Position numbers and translations under genes: made by a program. Positions 12,609 through 38,546 of a DNA stretch of 64,000 bases are shown here, piece by piece (within the stretch, counting starts at the first letter, position 1; each line of letters begins with the position of its first letter). Under the pieces are notes generated by a model. That model did not search any database, was not told the DNA's origin, and saw nothing but the letters and a program-made list of their open reading frames with translations. The DNA is from Dipylidium caninum (taxonomy: Eukaryota > Platyhelminthes > Cestoda > Cyclophyllidea > Dipylidiidae): the NCBI GenBank assembly GCA_017562135.1, contig QEYB01000187.1, forward strand, positions 1 to 64,000, read 5' to 3'.

Positions 12609-13391
12609 GGGCTCTACACGCCAGTCGGTTGGCCGCTCCGGCACTAGCAGTATAGTGAAACGAAAATTTGAAATTTTCTCTGTACAATTTGCAGAGATAT
12701 GAGGTCTAGGCATTTAAAATGGAAAATCGACGAACTGCTATTATTAACGGATAAGTCTATCCTTTATAATATTATAAAGCTTTGAGCGTCTTGAGAACTT
12801 AAATTGGCTAATTGTGAAACGCATTGCCACCCAAATAACACGCATGTTTGCATTATTTTATCTTCATGTGAGCATCAAAATAATTAGTCCTCACTCAACG
12901 CGTTTTGTGAACATGGAAAAAATTTAAACGCAAAAGTTATCTTATTTTATTGCCCCCAGATGTGTTTTTCACTTTTTAACTTGTACATTGCCTAATGCCA
13001 ATTTCCTAGGCTTTCCACCACTTGGGGTCAATATCCGTTTTCGCCTTGCGGCGCATAAATAATTTATATAACTATGCGATTAATCGCCTTTCTCTTTTGA
13101 AAGCTTTTGCCGAACCATCCATTAATGAGTAATTTGAAACTACAAATCAGCGATAATATCGGTGATGTATTCGGACTTATTACCACCACCACCCTCCATT
13201 ACCTAGTAGTTTGTAGCTTCTGCTCTTAACTAAATTTTTCCTTAAGATTTACACTTTACTTAAAATAACATTTGCCTGGAACCACGACGCAATTCTCATT
13301 TGCTTCTTTCGTGATATTTGCCTTTTTCATTTAACGCCCGTTGCTACAGTGGTGGCTTAACGCTCAAGGTCATTGGTTTGGACATCCAGAT
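12609..13391. promoter_or_regulatory. Divergent intergenic region between eIF6 and the 13.4 kb gene
   Basis: 783 bp, AT-rich, between two genes transcribed away from each other, so it should hold both promoters and 5' UTRs. I see no clear TATA box, repeat or RNA gene in it. Confidence 0.4.
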
Positions 13392-16300
13392 ATGGTTGAT
13401 AAGGCTACATTGGGATCGTGCCAACGTCCTCGGCACGATAAAGCCGTGGGAAGTTCTGCCGATAACGACACGGTACGCATATTTGTGTCTACTTCGCCAC
13501 ATGAGATGCTCAGAAATGGAAAGGCACCATTTCTAATCCGTCTGTAGAGTATATTAATTATCCCAAGTAATGTGATTCCCTTGATGGAATAACCATTGTT
13601 TTCACTCTTATTTAGTTGTTCTTTTGTCTTTTTACACGTTTAAAAATATTGTAGGCCCGGCAAATTTTAAGAATTTGTCAAAAAATCGAATCTAAGGTTT
13701 CCTCGTTGAATAAAGTAGAGTTGGAGAACACTAGATTAATGGCATCTCTTAATCATGTCGAGAACAACTTTCTCATGCTTCTACGGACAAGTCAATCCGA
13801 GATCGCCAAGTTGAAGAGAGGTCTGCAAAATAGCACAAGAAGGTGTGATGTTCTTCCTAATTGTCGTTAACCTTATAATTGTCCGACAATTTTGTTGAAA
13901 CCGTATCAGTTTTTTGTCATTTAACGCCATATATAGTGGGATCCTAGTACTTTTATATCGCAATAGATCATTTTGTTCTAATGCTTCCTAAATATATGTT
14001 TTTAGCCACACCTACTCCAACGATAGGAATAGAGGAATTTATGTGCTTGATCCACATCAAATCATTCATCACTCGGATCTGATTGACTGTCTTCACACTC
14101 CTTTGAAGTACGAGATCACGACAGAAAGCAGGCGTAGCGCCGTTTCGCGGCATCCAAGTGCTCCTATCATTTGTCGAACCCCTTCATCCAGTTCGCACTC
14201 ATCCAGCCGAAGTTCCACTTCTAGTACCTCACCTTCTTCATCTTCACTGTCAGTCTGTGTCCAAAATTCTCGTTCACAACAACACCACCAACAGCCGCCT
14301 TTGTCCCTCTCACCATGCCATTCCTTGGTTCCCATTAGTTCTGTTGATTGTGGAATCAAAGGCCTGCGAAACGATATTTCCACTGAAATATCAAAAAACC
14401 CTTTTCAGCACCGGAAAAACCATGTTACAGAATGTCATGTTTCTATGACCTATAAATCTGTTCCTGCTACCTCAATCAGCGAAAAAAAATCAGGTTTGAC
14501 GAATGAAGGTGTTCACCATACGAAGTCAGGTATTTTTTTTAAGTAAATTCATTAGATTTATTAAGAGATTGTCTATTAATACTTTTCACTCTCTGGTGTA
14601 GTTGCGTCAACGGGAATTGACAGTGGACCGGCGGCTCATCTGCTACGTCTTGTAGGGACATCTGTTCGTTCGGCCCGTGATCATCATTCGGTCTCTGTAA
14701 AACTTGCGCCCCCAACTCGAGGCAAGTACCCAAATGATGAGGAGAAGGCCACCATTGATGCTTACTTCCGTAAGTTAATTTAAATTGTCTTCTTAAATTT
14801 CCCAAGTTGTTTTTATCGAAGCTAAAAGCTATTGTACATAGTCTGGTAAAGCGTATGTTTGAAGTTTATCCTGTGTTCGTACGTAGGTCTTGTCTATTTT
14901 TTTTACGACATAGTTATTTTATGGCATATCTGTTTATATTAATACAGCCATTTTACATATGGTATAATTGTGGCACTCTCAAGTCATCTTTCTTTCACCT
15001 AAAAACAAGTTATTGTGTGTAATTTCATATTTTCATTAATCTAAAACCGTTAGCGACATTTAATTTTGCTATTCGTTTAGTGTCTTTACTGAAACCAATA
15101 TCTTGTGGTTTTCTTGTTATATTGTGACGATTTAGGCGGAGCTTCATTTTTTTTTGACTATGGCCAATATTCATACTTCCTGCACTATATACCAAACGCA
15201 TTTCATTCATGAAAAACACTCGGTCCGGTTTTCTTATGTTCTTTCTCGTTTATGTCTTAATAGGGTAAATGTATTAGAACAATTTTTTTCAATTTTAGAG
15301 TTTAAATAGGGTCTAAAACATAACGAAGTTCTTTACTACTGGTTAGAAAATATTTTAAGTGGTTTAAGAGTGTACCTTGGGAATCCATTTACAGAGGCGG
15401 AGGAGGAACGTTGCGTGGAAGCTCTGAAACGTCCTCACAGCCAAAGTCCTCAGCGCAGTCTGCCTTTTTCTCCAACTCTCTTCGCCAGACGTCAGATGCT
15501 CAAACACAGCTCCCTGTGCAGCCCAACTCCAATTCAATCTCCATCTTGCACTGTCACTAACGCTTCCACTTCCGATCTCCATTCTAAACGTACAGTATCT
15601 CATAGCATCCCTCCGATCGTAACAGTTAATGAAGTGGGAACAAAGACCAGAAATACTGGGAGGGTATCACCTTTAATCTCTACTATCAGACCAACACCTA
15701 GTAAAGGCGCTCCTCGTACACCTGAAGTGGAGTGCAATGGCATCGACAGTAAACTCACGGAAGGCAAAGAGAAGCAACAGAGCGTGGAGGCGAGGGCGTG
15801 TCTGGGGATGATGGCAAAGGAGGAACAAGAGTTTGCCTTTGTCGGGACCGAAAATAGCCACATTGATTTTGATTCCCCGCGTATTGAAATAGAGGAAGAC
15901 ATATCGGAAGTTGATTCACAGTGAGTGAATTGCTTCATTTCTACGTTGTAGTGCTTAACTAGACTTCTTTTCATAGTCATTTCGGTCCAGTGAAATTTAG
16001 CATTTATGTTATTGTATTCCCTTTGAGCGAGCGCTCTGTGGTTTACAGTAAACGATAACATTTATAACATTAGGTAAGGTCGGTTTTATATGAACCATTT
16101 ATTGCTTAAAAGCGTGGTTTAACGACTATTTTCATGGCACCATGATGAATCTACGTATAAGGCTTTTTTAATTAATGAGATTTTAAACTTTTTTGCACAG
16201 TGAGCTGAGTTCCAGCAGAGGCAATAGAATTACATTCGCAAAGGAATTCTGCTCTACGAAACGCTCTCCTTATGCTTTTTAACGTGACTGAGAAATTCGA

Positions 16301-17080
16301 TTTATCATGATCACTATGCATCGTGACACGTAAATAGATAATAGTAGGATAACATTATTTCAAAAGCTTGCACAAGTTTTCAAATCTCTTTACATCGGTC
16401 CTTTCCTGTTTCATGAAGGTTTGCGGTGGTAATACACTAAATATTAATGAAATTGTAGGTAGTAGATTATTGTAACCTAGCTATTTATCTTAAATGTCCC
16501 CGTTCGTCTGTGGTTTCCCAGTCAAAGTCTTAATCCGGAGGAGGGTGAGTCGATGTCGGAAGGCGAAGTGGATGACGAAGAGGAAGAAGACGCGATGGAG
16601 GAGGAGGCTCGCGGAGAACGACCTAACATAGATGGACACTCTAAACAGTGTCGAAGCAACCTTAAACGCAAACGCCAACATGAGTCAAATGCCATATCAC
16701 ATCATGAATCTCGACGTCGCGTTACTACTTCATTCATGCGTCATCGAAGCACCGATGAAGTGAAGGAATCACCAGCCACTAAGCGCTATCGACGACTCTC
16801 CGATGGTAGGGAAAGCTACACCCGCTTACGAAATTCATTGCCGCCGCCGCATTCCTTTCTCAGACACTCATATCACCATACTCGGGCCCCAGTTCCTACA
16901 CCTTTTCCTGCTCCTCGCCGCCGTTTTCCTTCAAATGGTGGTAGGACTGGAAAATTCGTCGATGTTTCGGTGCATAGAACACGCCACTCTCCAATTTTTA
17001 TGTCGCACCGCTCCACTGCTGTTGCTTTTCGTAACCTCCGCCGAACTGAGACTCTGCGGTCGTTTACACATCGACGCTGA
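13392..17080 (+). CDS. Unrecognised Ser-rich protein with N-terminal coiled coil, 6 exons
   Basis: Exons 13392-13472, 13655-13842, 14006-14529, 14602-14769, 15395-15920 and 16522-17080 chain with matching phases into 681 residues. I do not recognise the family. Residues about 28-88 form a helical, probably coiled-coil stretch (KIESKVSSLNKVELENTRL). About 125-160 is Ser-rich low complexity. About 520-540 is very acidic (EGEVDDEEEEDAMEEEA) and is followed by an Arg/His/Ser-rich tail. The acidic plus basic layout suggests a nuclear protein; that is inference. The start is the first Met of the exon-1 frame that leads in phase to exon 2; an upstream ATG at 13341 is in the same frame. An optional exon at 16201-16282 would give a shorter end. 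Confidence 0.7.
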
Positions 17081-19269
17081 GATGGGCCTCGTTCTCCTCT
17101 TTTAATCTACACTCGCCTTTTTTGTATCGTGTTGTCTTTCTGGCACAGTTGGGACACATTTCTTCCTATACGCTACAAAAATGTACAGTTTTATCCTGTA
17201 CCTTGTTCTACTTTGTCCCCGTACGTTTTCTATTTCCTGCAGGACTTCAACGTAGATCTAGTGTGCTTTTTTTTTAATTTTTTGTTTAACAAGTTAATTT
17301 GTTTATTGAAATGCATATATATTCAAAAGGGACGTATTATTTTTCCCCAACAATCATAAATTTCATGTTAGTTTTAAGCTAGGGTATTTTTACTTCTGTC
17401 GTCCTTTCATATTTATTCCATTTAGACCATATCAGAGAGAATCTGCAATTATTTTTTATCTTATTGCCACTTAAAGTAGAAGTTTCTCTGTCTTTGCTTC
17501 CGGTACTTATTCGTTATTCTCCCTGGGGGTCCGGCATGTCTTACTATTATTTTATTTGTGAGGGTGAGCTTTTCATTGGGAGCTTTGGGCTCGAGTCTTT
17601 TTACAAAAACTAACTGCTTGATGAATGGTCCAATGGATTGGGTATGTTCAGGTTGACATTAAAGTCAGGGTTTTGAAGTGCCTTATAAAGAATAATAAGT
17701 GACTTTTCAGGTTGTTGTGGCGCTAGGCACGTCACGATCTGGACAATCGAAGGGGACATCGTTAAACACGTGAGCACTGTCGGTATGTGCAAATTGACTG
17801 GTCAAAGCAAGCTTTTTGGGGAAGAAACAAGCCACAACTAGAGATAATGTACGACCGTGGAACTTTGTTCACATTCTATTGTTTGTGATCTACTCAAAAT
17901 GTTTTGACGTCTTTACAGCAAACAACCTCTCGTAATGCGTAGGTGGCAGCGTCCGCAAATGGTGGAAGAACATTTAAAGCACACGTGAACGACCTCTGCG
18001 GTCTGATTACTTAGCACTTTAGACCGGCTATTGGGTGCAATTGATCGCTTCCACCCGCCTCCGATGGAGTATTTGATTGACCGTCGAGACTGGCTGACCG
18101 GAGTTCCTCAATTCAGTTTCCTGCTCTCAAGGCGCCTGGTTTAGCCTGCGAAAGGTGATATGGTGAAAGTTTTCAACCTAGGACATCAATCAGAAGTGGC
18201 ACCTCAAGCGGAGTCTCTGAGCCAACTTTAAATAAGAATAATGACCACGGGTTATGCAAACTTATGCCAACTAAAATGAGCATATTGTTACAGTACTTAC
18301 TGTCGCTAGTCCTAATAATGAATGGACTCCGATTGGTACTTCAATTCTATGTACCCTTAAGAGTAACAACTTAAGGGTACGTCGGGGGGCTGCAACGAAT
18401 AAAGTTAGAGCATTTGTGGCAATGTTAATGCAAATACGCTAAAAAACCATCGGAGAAACAAGCCCTGAATCAATCCGTGTATCGCCTATCACTGCATAGT
18501 ATGGAAGTGGCAGTGGTGATGAGGGTCTATGAATTTCTTGTCGCAGTTTTAGAGTTTCTATCCCATAAGGGATGTTTGATATAGCTTGCCGTAACTTTCC
18601 CGCATAGGTCATGATGACCATACAATGCTTTTCGAATCTACGAGTCATCCTCATTGTTTTTTACAAATGGTGCAGATAGTGATTTATAAATTTAATGATC
18701 TTCCAGAAAATGAGTCCTTCTTCACTATTGTCATTTAAACTGAAGTATTAACGTCGTCATAGGCATCATATCAACCCCCAAAAGTTATTTTTTACATGCA
18801 ACTCAATTAGCATAAACAGGATTATATCGATACCACTGTGACCCAGTGGGAGCTGATCAGTCTTTATACACTAGTCAAATTCCTAGTGAGTTGATGCGAT
18901 TTCGCATAACGGAGATTTAAACCCCCACCTGAGAGAGAACGTAAAGTATCCTTTGATTTGCTATTAGCGCAGTACACCTTTCCACGACCAACGGTAAAAT
19001 AAAATCAGAGCGGGTTAGCTTTTAGCAAACGAGGCACGAAATAAGGTGTTAAATTACTACTTATTTGCATAAGTAACGATCTATACTCTCATACCAATAA
19101 TGCGATCGTACGAGTATCCACGTATCCACATATAAGCATAAGAAGTAGCCATTAAAAATTTGGAATTAAAAACGATTTTCAACTTACAAACACATATACT
19201 AGGAATAATAAGGAATTCGAAAAAGCATGGAAAGACAATGGCGAGGTTATGGGGGAGAGAGAGCAGTAT
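17081..19269. other. Intergenic region, convergent genes, no gene seen
   Basis: About 2.2 kb of AT-rich sequence between the 3' ends of two converging genes. No coding exon was recognised. The only clear structure is the inverted repeat at 18351-18380. Confidence 0.5.
18351..18380. repeat. Perfect 11-bp inverted repeat with 8-nt loop
   Basis: GTACCCTTAAG at 18351-18361 is followed by AGTAACAA and then its exact reverse complement at 18370-18380. It could form a hairpin or be the end of a small decayed element. No function can be read from it. Confidence 0.85.
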
Positions 19270-21984
19270 TCACATGACTGGAGAAGTCGAGCTGTAGAAA
19301 AGGTAGATCACAGCTCCGAGGATGTTGACAAAACCAGCGATGATAAAGACAGAGAACCATCGACCACTGTACTGCGTCACAAGGTGGGCTGTCAGTGGAC
19401 CACAGAGGATTCCGGGGATGGTTGCCTGTAAAATTAAAATATAAGAAGCAAATTAATACTGTATTCCAAAAAATCAAGAGCTATGCAGCCGTCCATGGAA
19501 ATTTTCAAATAGCCAAAGTTAACGTTGCTTTTCTAAGTGGACAAAAAACTTTACCTAATAATGATATTTTTGGATTAGGCAAATGGCCTGTGTGTGACTG
19601 ATATTTTTGAGAGCAGAAATATATAAGAATATTTTCTTGTCTTAAAGGTGGGACTTGGATACCATAAATCGTCTGGTTTCAGTTTTTAATACGAAAGGCT
19701 TCAATTCAAAATATCTTCAACGAGAAGCATACAAGTCGAGTTCATAATAAAAGGGAAAGGCGGCTGACAACTTACTAGAGTATTGCTGATGGCGAAAGAG
19801 ATTCCCGCATGGTTAGGGGCAACCTCAGTGTGCGCAGCCAAATGACCAGCCGAATTGCAAGCTGATAGACCCATCGATATAGAGATTAGCCTTCAGTCGC
19901 GGGAAAAAAAAAGGCATGAACTTCTAATATGTGAATGCTCTCATGATGTTTCTTTCCGAAATTGCATGCTGCATCCTACACCACGATTTCAAGGAAGTAA
20001 AATCATCATGAGGCAAAATTTTCATCATAAAATTCTCAAGGTCTATCCCATTTTATTTGAAGACCTCAAAATTATCAGATCCAATTTCCTTCCAAAGCAA
20101 CAATGGTTTTAAATAAACCAACATATACTAGTTGAAAAAATAATAGAATTCATGTTTTTGGGACATCAGTCTTTCCAAATGATTGGTGAAGTGCAAAATT
20201 ATTCACAAGGAAAAACTACAGAAATTACACAATTTTAAAATTGTAGAAATAATGATTGCGACAAATGAGTTCATATAATTGAGGACAAAATTGACTGCTT
20301 ATGGAAAAGGAAAACCTTTAAAGACATGCGACTGTCAGTAGATACGTGGATAGAAAATTGAATAAAATTTGTCCAAATCTTAGGAGAACAACGATAAAGA
20401 ATAAGAGATAATTGAAAAGCACAAACTAAGTAGACGAATAGTTTGTAACACACAAGACTGCCAAGGGAATACTTGTTGATGCGGAGAAGATAAGGAGAAG
20501 ACATCCAGGGCCAATTAGGCCCATCGAGGTCATGAGGCGACGCACCCACAACACATTCCAACGCTTTCGGACCAGGCTGTCCGCTAAGTGGCCAGCGGCT
20601 TCGAAAGAAATATGAACGGTATTTAAGGAACCAAATTGTTTAATAGTTTGGTAATAATTGGCAGCAGAAATTCTTTCACAAAGAGGTAAGATATCAAAGT
20701 TAAAAATACTTCGCCGAGGAAGCTCTGCCTACCAATGCCGCAAATGGAATTAGTGATATAAGGAAGAGCGGTAAGAGTGACTTCTAGGCTGCCGCCGCCG
20801 AGAGAACGAACCAGATAGGTAGGAAGCCATTGCATAATTATGTAATTTGACCAATTCATGCTGAAATGGGCAGCGTAGATGGCCCAAAGGGAAGAGTAAT
20901 TGAAAAAGTCACGCCATCGAATAGAACTGTTCAACTAAAAAGGGGAAAAATGGGGCACAAATCAGGTAAAATTGATCGCCAAAGGCAAATTTTTGGGTGT
21001 TTCGCCGTATTTTTAGGAATTTTTTTAAAATAACATAGATTGTGACTTCCTGTAAATCGCAGAGAGCAAGGTATCACCAGTAATTAGCTATGCTAACAAT
21101 CCCTCTAAATACAAACGGTTCTTACCGGTGGAGTAGAGACAAGATAATCAGAAGGACCCAGACTTTCGAAATCACCAAATGACCTAGTGATAAACACCCA
21201 TGAAATGACCCAAAGGAGGCCGCATCCGCCAAAGATAAGAAAAGGAAGAGACCATGGCATATGGGGCGAGACTATACCGGCAAAAAACTGCCCCACAGAA
21301 CCTAGAGCGATAAGATAGCCAAAAGCCCTGCCACGTTCCTCTACAGGAACAGTATGTGAGAATATATGAAATATTGTAGGCAGTCCTAAAGTAGAAAAAA
21401 GGTCATTGTTAGAATGGATCAAACAGTCTAGGGTAAAAAATGATGAAATCATACCTATTCCTTCGCCTACTCCAAGAAGGAAACGGAAAACGATAATCAG
21501 TGGCCATAACGAAGCAAAGAATGGAGTTAGAAATGAAGACAAGGACCACAGCAATACAGCCAATGAAAGAACCCTTCTTCCACCATAGTTTTTGGCTGCT
21601 CTGCCGCCGGCGATCTGCACTTGAACAGTAACAATTTGATCGTACTAGACTACTGAGATAGCCAACCGAAAAACTGCTTAAGATCCATCCCTGGAGGTGT
21701 AAACCCCAATCAAATTCATCGGCCATCGAAATTATGGTTATTGGCATCAATACGCGGTCGGCCGCATTTATGAAATTCGCAACACAACACAGAGTTATGA
21801 TTATATGCGGAGCTGTGGAAAGCATATCTAGAGATCCACGCTTGACATCGAAGTCTTCCATTCCGCGCGAGTGACCAAACAGGCTTGTGCAAAAAGGACC
21901 ACTTTTCGCCAGCACTGCAATTAATTGAAAGCAACAGTCACTGTACGTCTTTGGCACTGAAAAGCACCGAAATGCTTTTTGCAT
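19270..21984 (-). CDS. SLC17-like anion/phosphate transporter (major facilitator superfamily), 7 exons
   Basis: Multi-pass membrane carrier; SLC17 relatives move phosphate, nucleotides or organic anions, but the substrate here cannot be read. Exons: 21654-21984, 21455-21619, 21126-21385, 20733-20934, 20454-20598, 19776-19890, 19270-19425; phases close to 457 residues. Family signatures: NFINAADRVLMPI in TM1, GYLMQIAGG in loop 2-3, GVGEGIGLPTIFHIFS, PVEERGRAFGYLIALGSVGQ, FSMNWSNYIIMQWLPTYL, RRLMTSMGLIGPG, MGLSACNSAGHLA, HAGISFAISNTLATIPGI. Intron 1 is only 34 nt. Met at 21861 is another possible start, 41 codons in. The N-terminus before TM1 is not conserved. The gene diverges from Mi-2, sharing the 22-kb promoter region. 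Confidence 0.93.
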
Positions 21985-22630
21985 TCAGTTTTCTTTACAC
22001 TCAAAGTCATCGCTTGCAAGATATTGCAGAAACAGAATTATATAGTTATAATATACACAACCATAGTCAAATCAGCTCGGAAGCGCTACTAAAGCGCGAA
22101 ATGACATGTACCTGATATTACCACGTGACCGCAACTCGTCCATTAACGGAAACATTCTTAAAAGCGTCCTCAAATATGTCGACCTTCAATCATATTTCAA
22201 GAGCCTTGCTTTGGTATCAGAGCTTTGGTGATAATGATTCATATTTCAAGAGACTACCCACCACTCTCTTAATATGCGAAGTCTGATGTTATTGAGGCCT
22301 TTGTTAACTTTGTATGCTGCATCGCAGTTTTGTTAATCTGCATAATTTTCCTACACTTCTGATCCTTTTAACCACTTGATGTGCTATTTCTTAATCTACG
22401 CATTCGTTGTTTCACCGGCCATACGGAGCCTCACCTCATGCATGTAAAATGACCTTCGTTAGTGTATTACGGGGCAGTTGGAATCCCGGATGTTTTTACT
22501 AGGATCGTTTTTCCGTAATTTCAAGTGTTGTCCCTCTTCTCTTACTATTTCAGTTCGTGCTCAAGGTCTTACGAAATAGTGACTATTTTGGCCGCTCACG
22601 CGCTCCACACTTTTTGGTCTAGCCAAATCA
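21985..22630. promoter_or_regulatory. Divergent promoter region, transporter / Mi-2
   Basis: 646 bp between divergent start codons. It contains a direct repeat TCATATTTCAAGAG (about 22189 and 22241). Near the Mi-2 side, a pyrimidine-rich tract ends in ACTATTTCAG at 22553, a strong 3' splice site upstream of the start codon. Confidence 0.5.
22537..22553 (+). promoter_or_regulatory. Probable 5'-UTR cis- or trans-splice acceptor of Mi-2
   Basis: Polypyrimidine run ending in CAG at 22553. Between it and the ATG at 22631 an in-frame TGA occurs at 22580-22582, so the acceptor joins noncoding leader, not coding sequence. Flatworms add a spliced leader to many messages at sites like this; an ordinary 5'-UTR intron would look the same. 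Confidence 0.45.
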
Positions 22631-35984
<13,354 letters not shown>

Positions 35985-37080
35985 TGCTCTTCCCTTTCCT
36001 TCTCATATATTTTTGTACGTATGTATATACAGTCTGGCATTCCTTTGTATTGATATTGGCTCCGAAGTTGGACTTAAGGGTGAATTAGTGTTTGAAATCT
36101 CTCGTTATTTTCAAAACTGTGCCGTCAGGCGATTTATTTTATTGAATGGGTGAACGATCTCAAGCATATTGGAAAGTTTGGTTAGGAGTCAAGAGCGAAA
36201 ACGCACAAATGTGATCGTTGAAACAATGGGTGATTTTAACAAACTTGGCAAATATTTCGCTAATAACTGTGAAGCTTTGCAACCTGGTCTTCATTTTTAC
36301 TATCGTCAGCCAGGGTGGGGTCCCCGTAATTGTTGCTCCTGGCAAAATCCAAAGCAGTTCTGAGCCGATCTCTGAAAGTATCGAGAGTGGGATCTGATTC
36401 TCGTGTTATAAGATTAGAATGGCTGACTAAAATGGAGTGTACTATTAAAGACGGTAATTGGGAGTTGTCGTTTGCGAATCTGTTTTGGAATAGTTTTTTA
36501 CGCAGTGAAGGGGTTGTCTGCGAGGCGAATGTTCCGTCACTCTCGGGGTCTGTGTTTTCTCTTGTTTGTGGAAGAGTTAATTAGATCGTTACGAAACTGA
36601 GTCAGAATGCAGTTAAACTTATTACACTACTGTGAGACTTTCGGATACTTTTATTGCAGGTCAAAAACTAGCAATATATAAGGTATTGAAAAGTGCGGCC
36701 CAAACCTGTCAAAAATTGGAGCGGTTCTACTAATCATAACAGCAGTTATCGAAAGAATGCGCAGTATACGTATGATTAAACTCTTAGGTGTTGATTCGAA
36801 GAAGTGGTATATCATACCCGGGGCTAGGTGGGATTTTATCCTCGGGCACAGACGGCGAGTTATCGTCACAGAAATGAAGACAAAAAGGACCCGCGTGGAG
36901 TTCGGCAAGTTCCTTCTTTATCATTTCATAGCTTTGGGAGAAAAAAGGCGGCTACTAGAATTTCCAGGAGCGCTCCAGAGAAAAAGTAACATTTATCTTA
37001 CCGTCTAGTTATTCGGTCAGTAAATATACCTTCTAAGTGCTCCAGCGAAAGAAGTCGAATTTCAATGTCTTCGATAACCT
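35985..37080. other. Intergenic region between converging Mi-2 and repeat-protein genes
   Basis: About 1.1 kb. Short open frames on both strands show no family motif or consistent splice sites. No repeat or RNA gene was seen. Confidence 0.5.
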
Positions 37081-38546
37081 CTAATATAATGTAAGGCGCT
37101 TATGAGGATTGCTTTGATAAGATTGAAAAATTGTACGCCAATTTACCCTGATCTGTGGGGTCAGACATTCGAGACTTGTCGGGCAATCCACCGAACCTTC
37201 CATCACAAAATTCAGTCTAATCAGTGTATGTGTTATTTTATTAGGTACATTTGAGACACATGACGAATACTGACTGATGGTTTCAGCAAATTCTTTTTGA
37301 GATGTGGCCGAATCGCTAAAGTCCAACGGATTCCCTTCAATGATCAACCCTCTCAGGTTGGTGAGATGATTAACAATATCCTAGAGATGAAATCGAGTTT
37401 ATCTGGTTAAAGGGGACAAGGCTACTAAGTCGCGTTTTCTTTAAGCTTTCTTTAATCAACTGATTTATTTTGTCACCGAAACATATTAGTGGGAGGACAG
37501 GGATATTTTACACAAGACTATCGTTATTCGATCGGTCCTTGCACTTAGGACTAAAGTTAGAATAATGGGCATCTCAAATTAAAAGTGATTTAAATCTAAT
37601 TTCATTATAATCTAAAATAAGATTGGATTTCCGAAAATCTAACACGTTCATTTCAGGCAAAAGATATTAATACTGAAAAACAATACTACCAGAAGTTCTG
37701 TTGGATTCTTGATGCGATTTTGACTGAAATCGACCCATTCTACGTTGGGAAAAGCCAGCTCAGCCGGATAGACATATTCAATCGCATTTCCCGCCAAATT
37801 TACATATTTTAATTGCCTACATAATTATAGCAAAAAGGTGAGAACTCAAGAGGAGATATCCCAATTAAGGATTCGATATTATTATTGGCAAAGTCAATCG
37901 CAACCAGATGATTCAAACCAGCTAGTGGATTTTTAATTTCCTCGATTTTGTTTTTACACATCATCAGCGTGGTTAACTACAATATTCAAAAACCGAAAAG
38001 GTTTACCTTGCCACACGAGTTAACAGCCATTATATCCTCCAACTTATTATTGGATGCTTCAAATACCTCAAGATTTGGGAGTGAACTCACAAACTTAATA
38101 ATTAATTAAATATTAGAACTTTCATTACATCTACGCGGGTCAAATCGTTGAAGCTGACATTGAGACAAACAAGGTTCCAGCACCTTTGGAAGTCTGTTGG
38201 CAAGATCGCCTTCAACTTATTTCTATCAAGCCGCAATTCCTTTAAATTGCACATGTTTGTGAAAGCGCCGCTAACCGTCCGTATAAGATTACGGTGTAGG
38301 TGTACACATTCCAGATTCTCCAGCCTGAAAATAAAGGTGCCAAAAATACTCCCATTAACAACTCACCTTTCCAAAAACTCGACGCTTTCGAACTTATTAT
38401 CAGAAGCATAAAGGTGGTTCACGTGCTTACATACAGCAGATCAAATAAATCCTACTGGCAAATGGCTTAGCCCCTCCATCGAGTGTAATCCAACGGATGA
38501 TATATCCAGAATATGCATTTGAACAATTTGCAAGTAGTATAGAGAG
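37081..38546 (-). CDS. Leucine-rich-repeat protein, at least 7 exons (N-terminus unresolved)
   Basis: Exons in transcript order: 38456-38546, 38367-38425, 38120-38324 (or ending 38135), 38007-38093, 37846-37976, 37690-37816, 37081-37380. Joining them gives a continuous ladder of leucine-rich repeats of about 22-25 residues: ILDISSVGLHSMEGL, HLYASDNKFESVEFL, CVHLHRNLI, LRLDRNKLKAI, LNVSFNDL, FEASNNKLEDI, LMMCKNKIEEI, IDFANNNIESL, YVNLAGNAI, WVDFSQNRI, LIIEGNPLDF. These folds bind protein partners; the specific role is unknown. Introns are 30, 42, 26 or 41, 30, 29 and 309 nt. The repeat register holds across each junction, which supports the tiny introns. The first exon and start codon were not found; the frame enters 38546 needing two bases from upstream. 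No signal peptide or membrane segment is seen in the part read. Confidence 0.82.
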
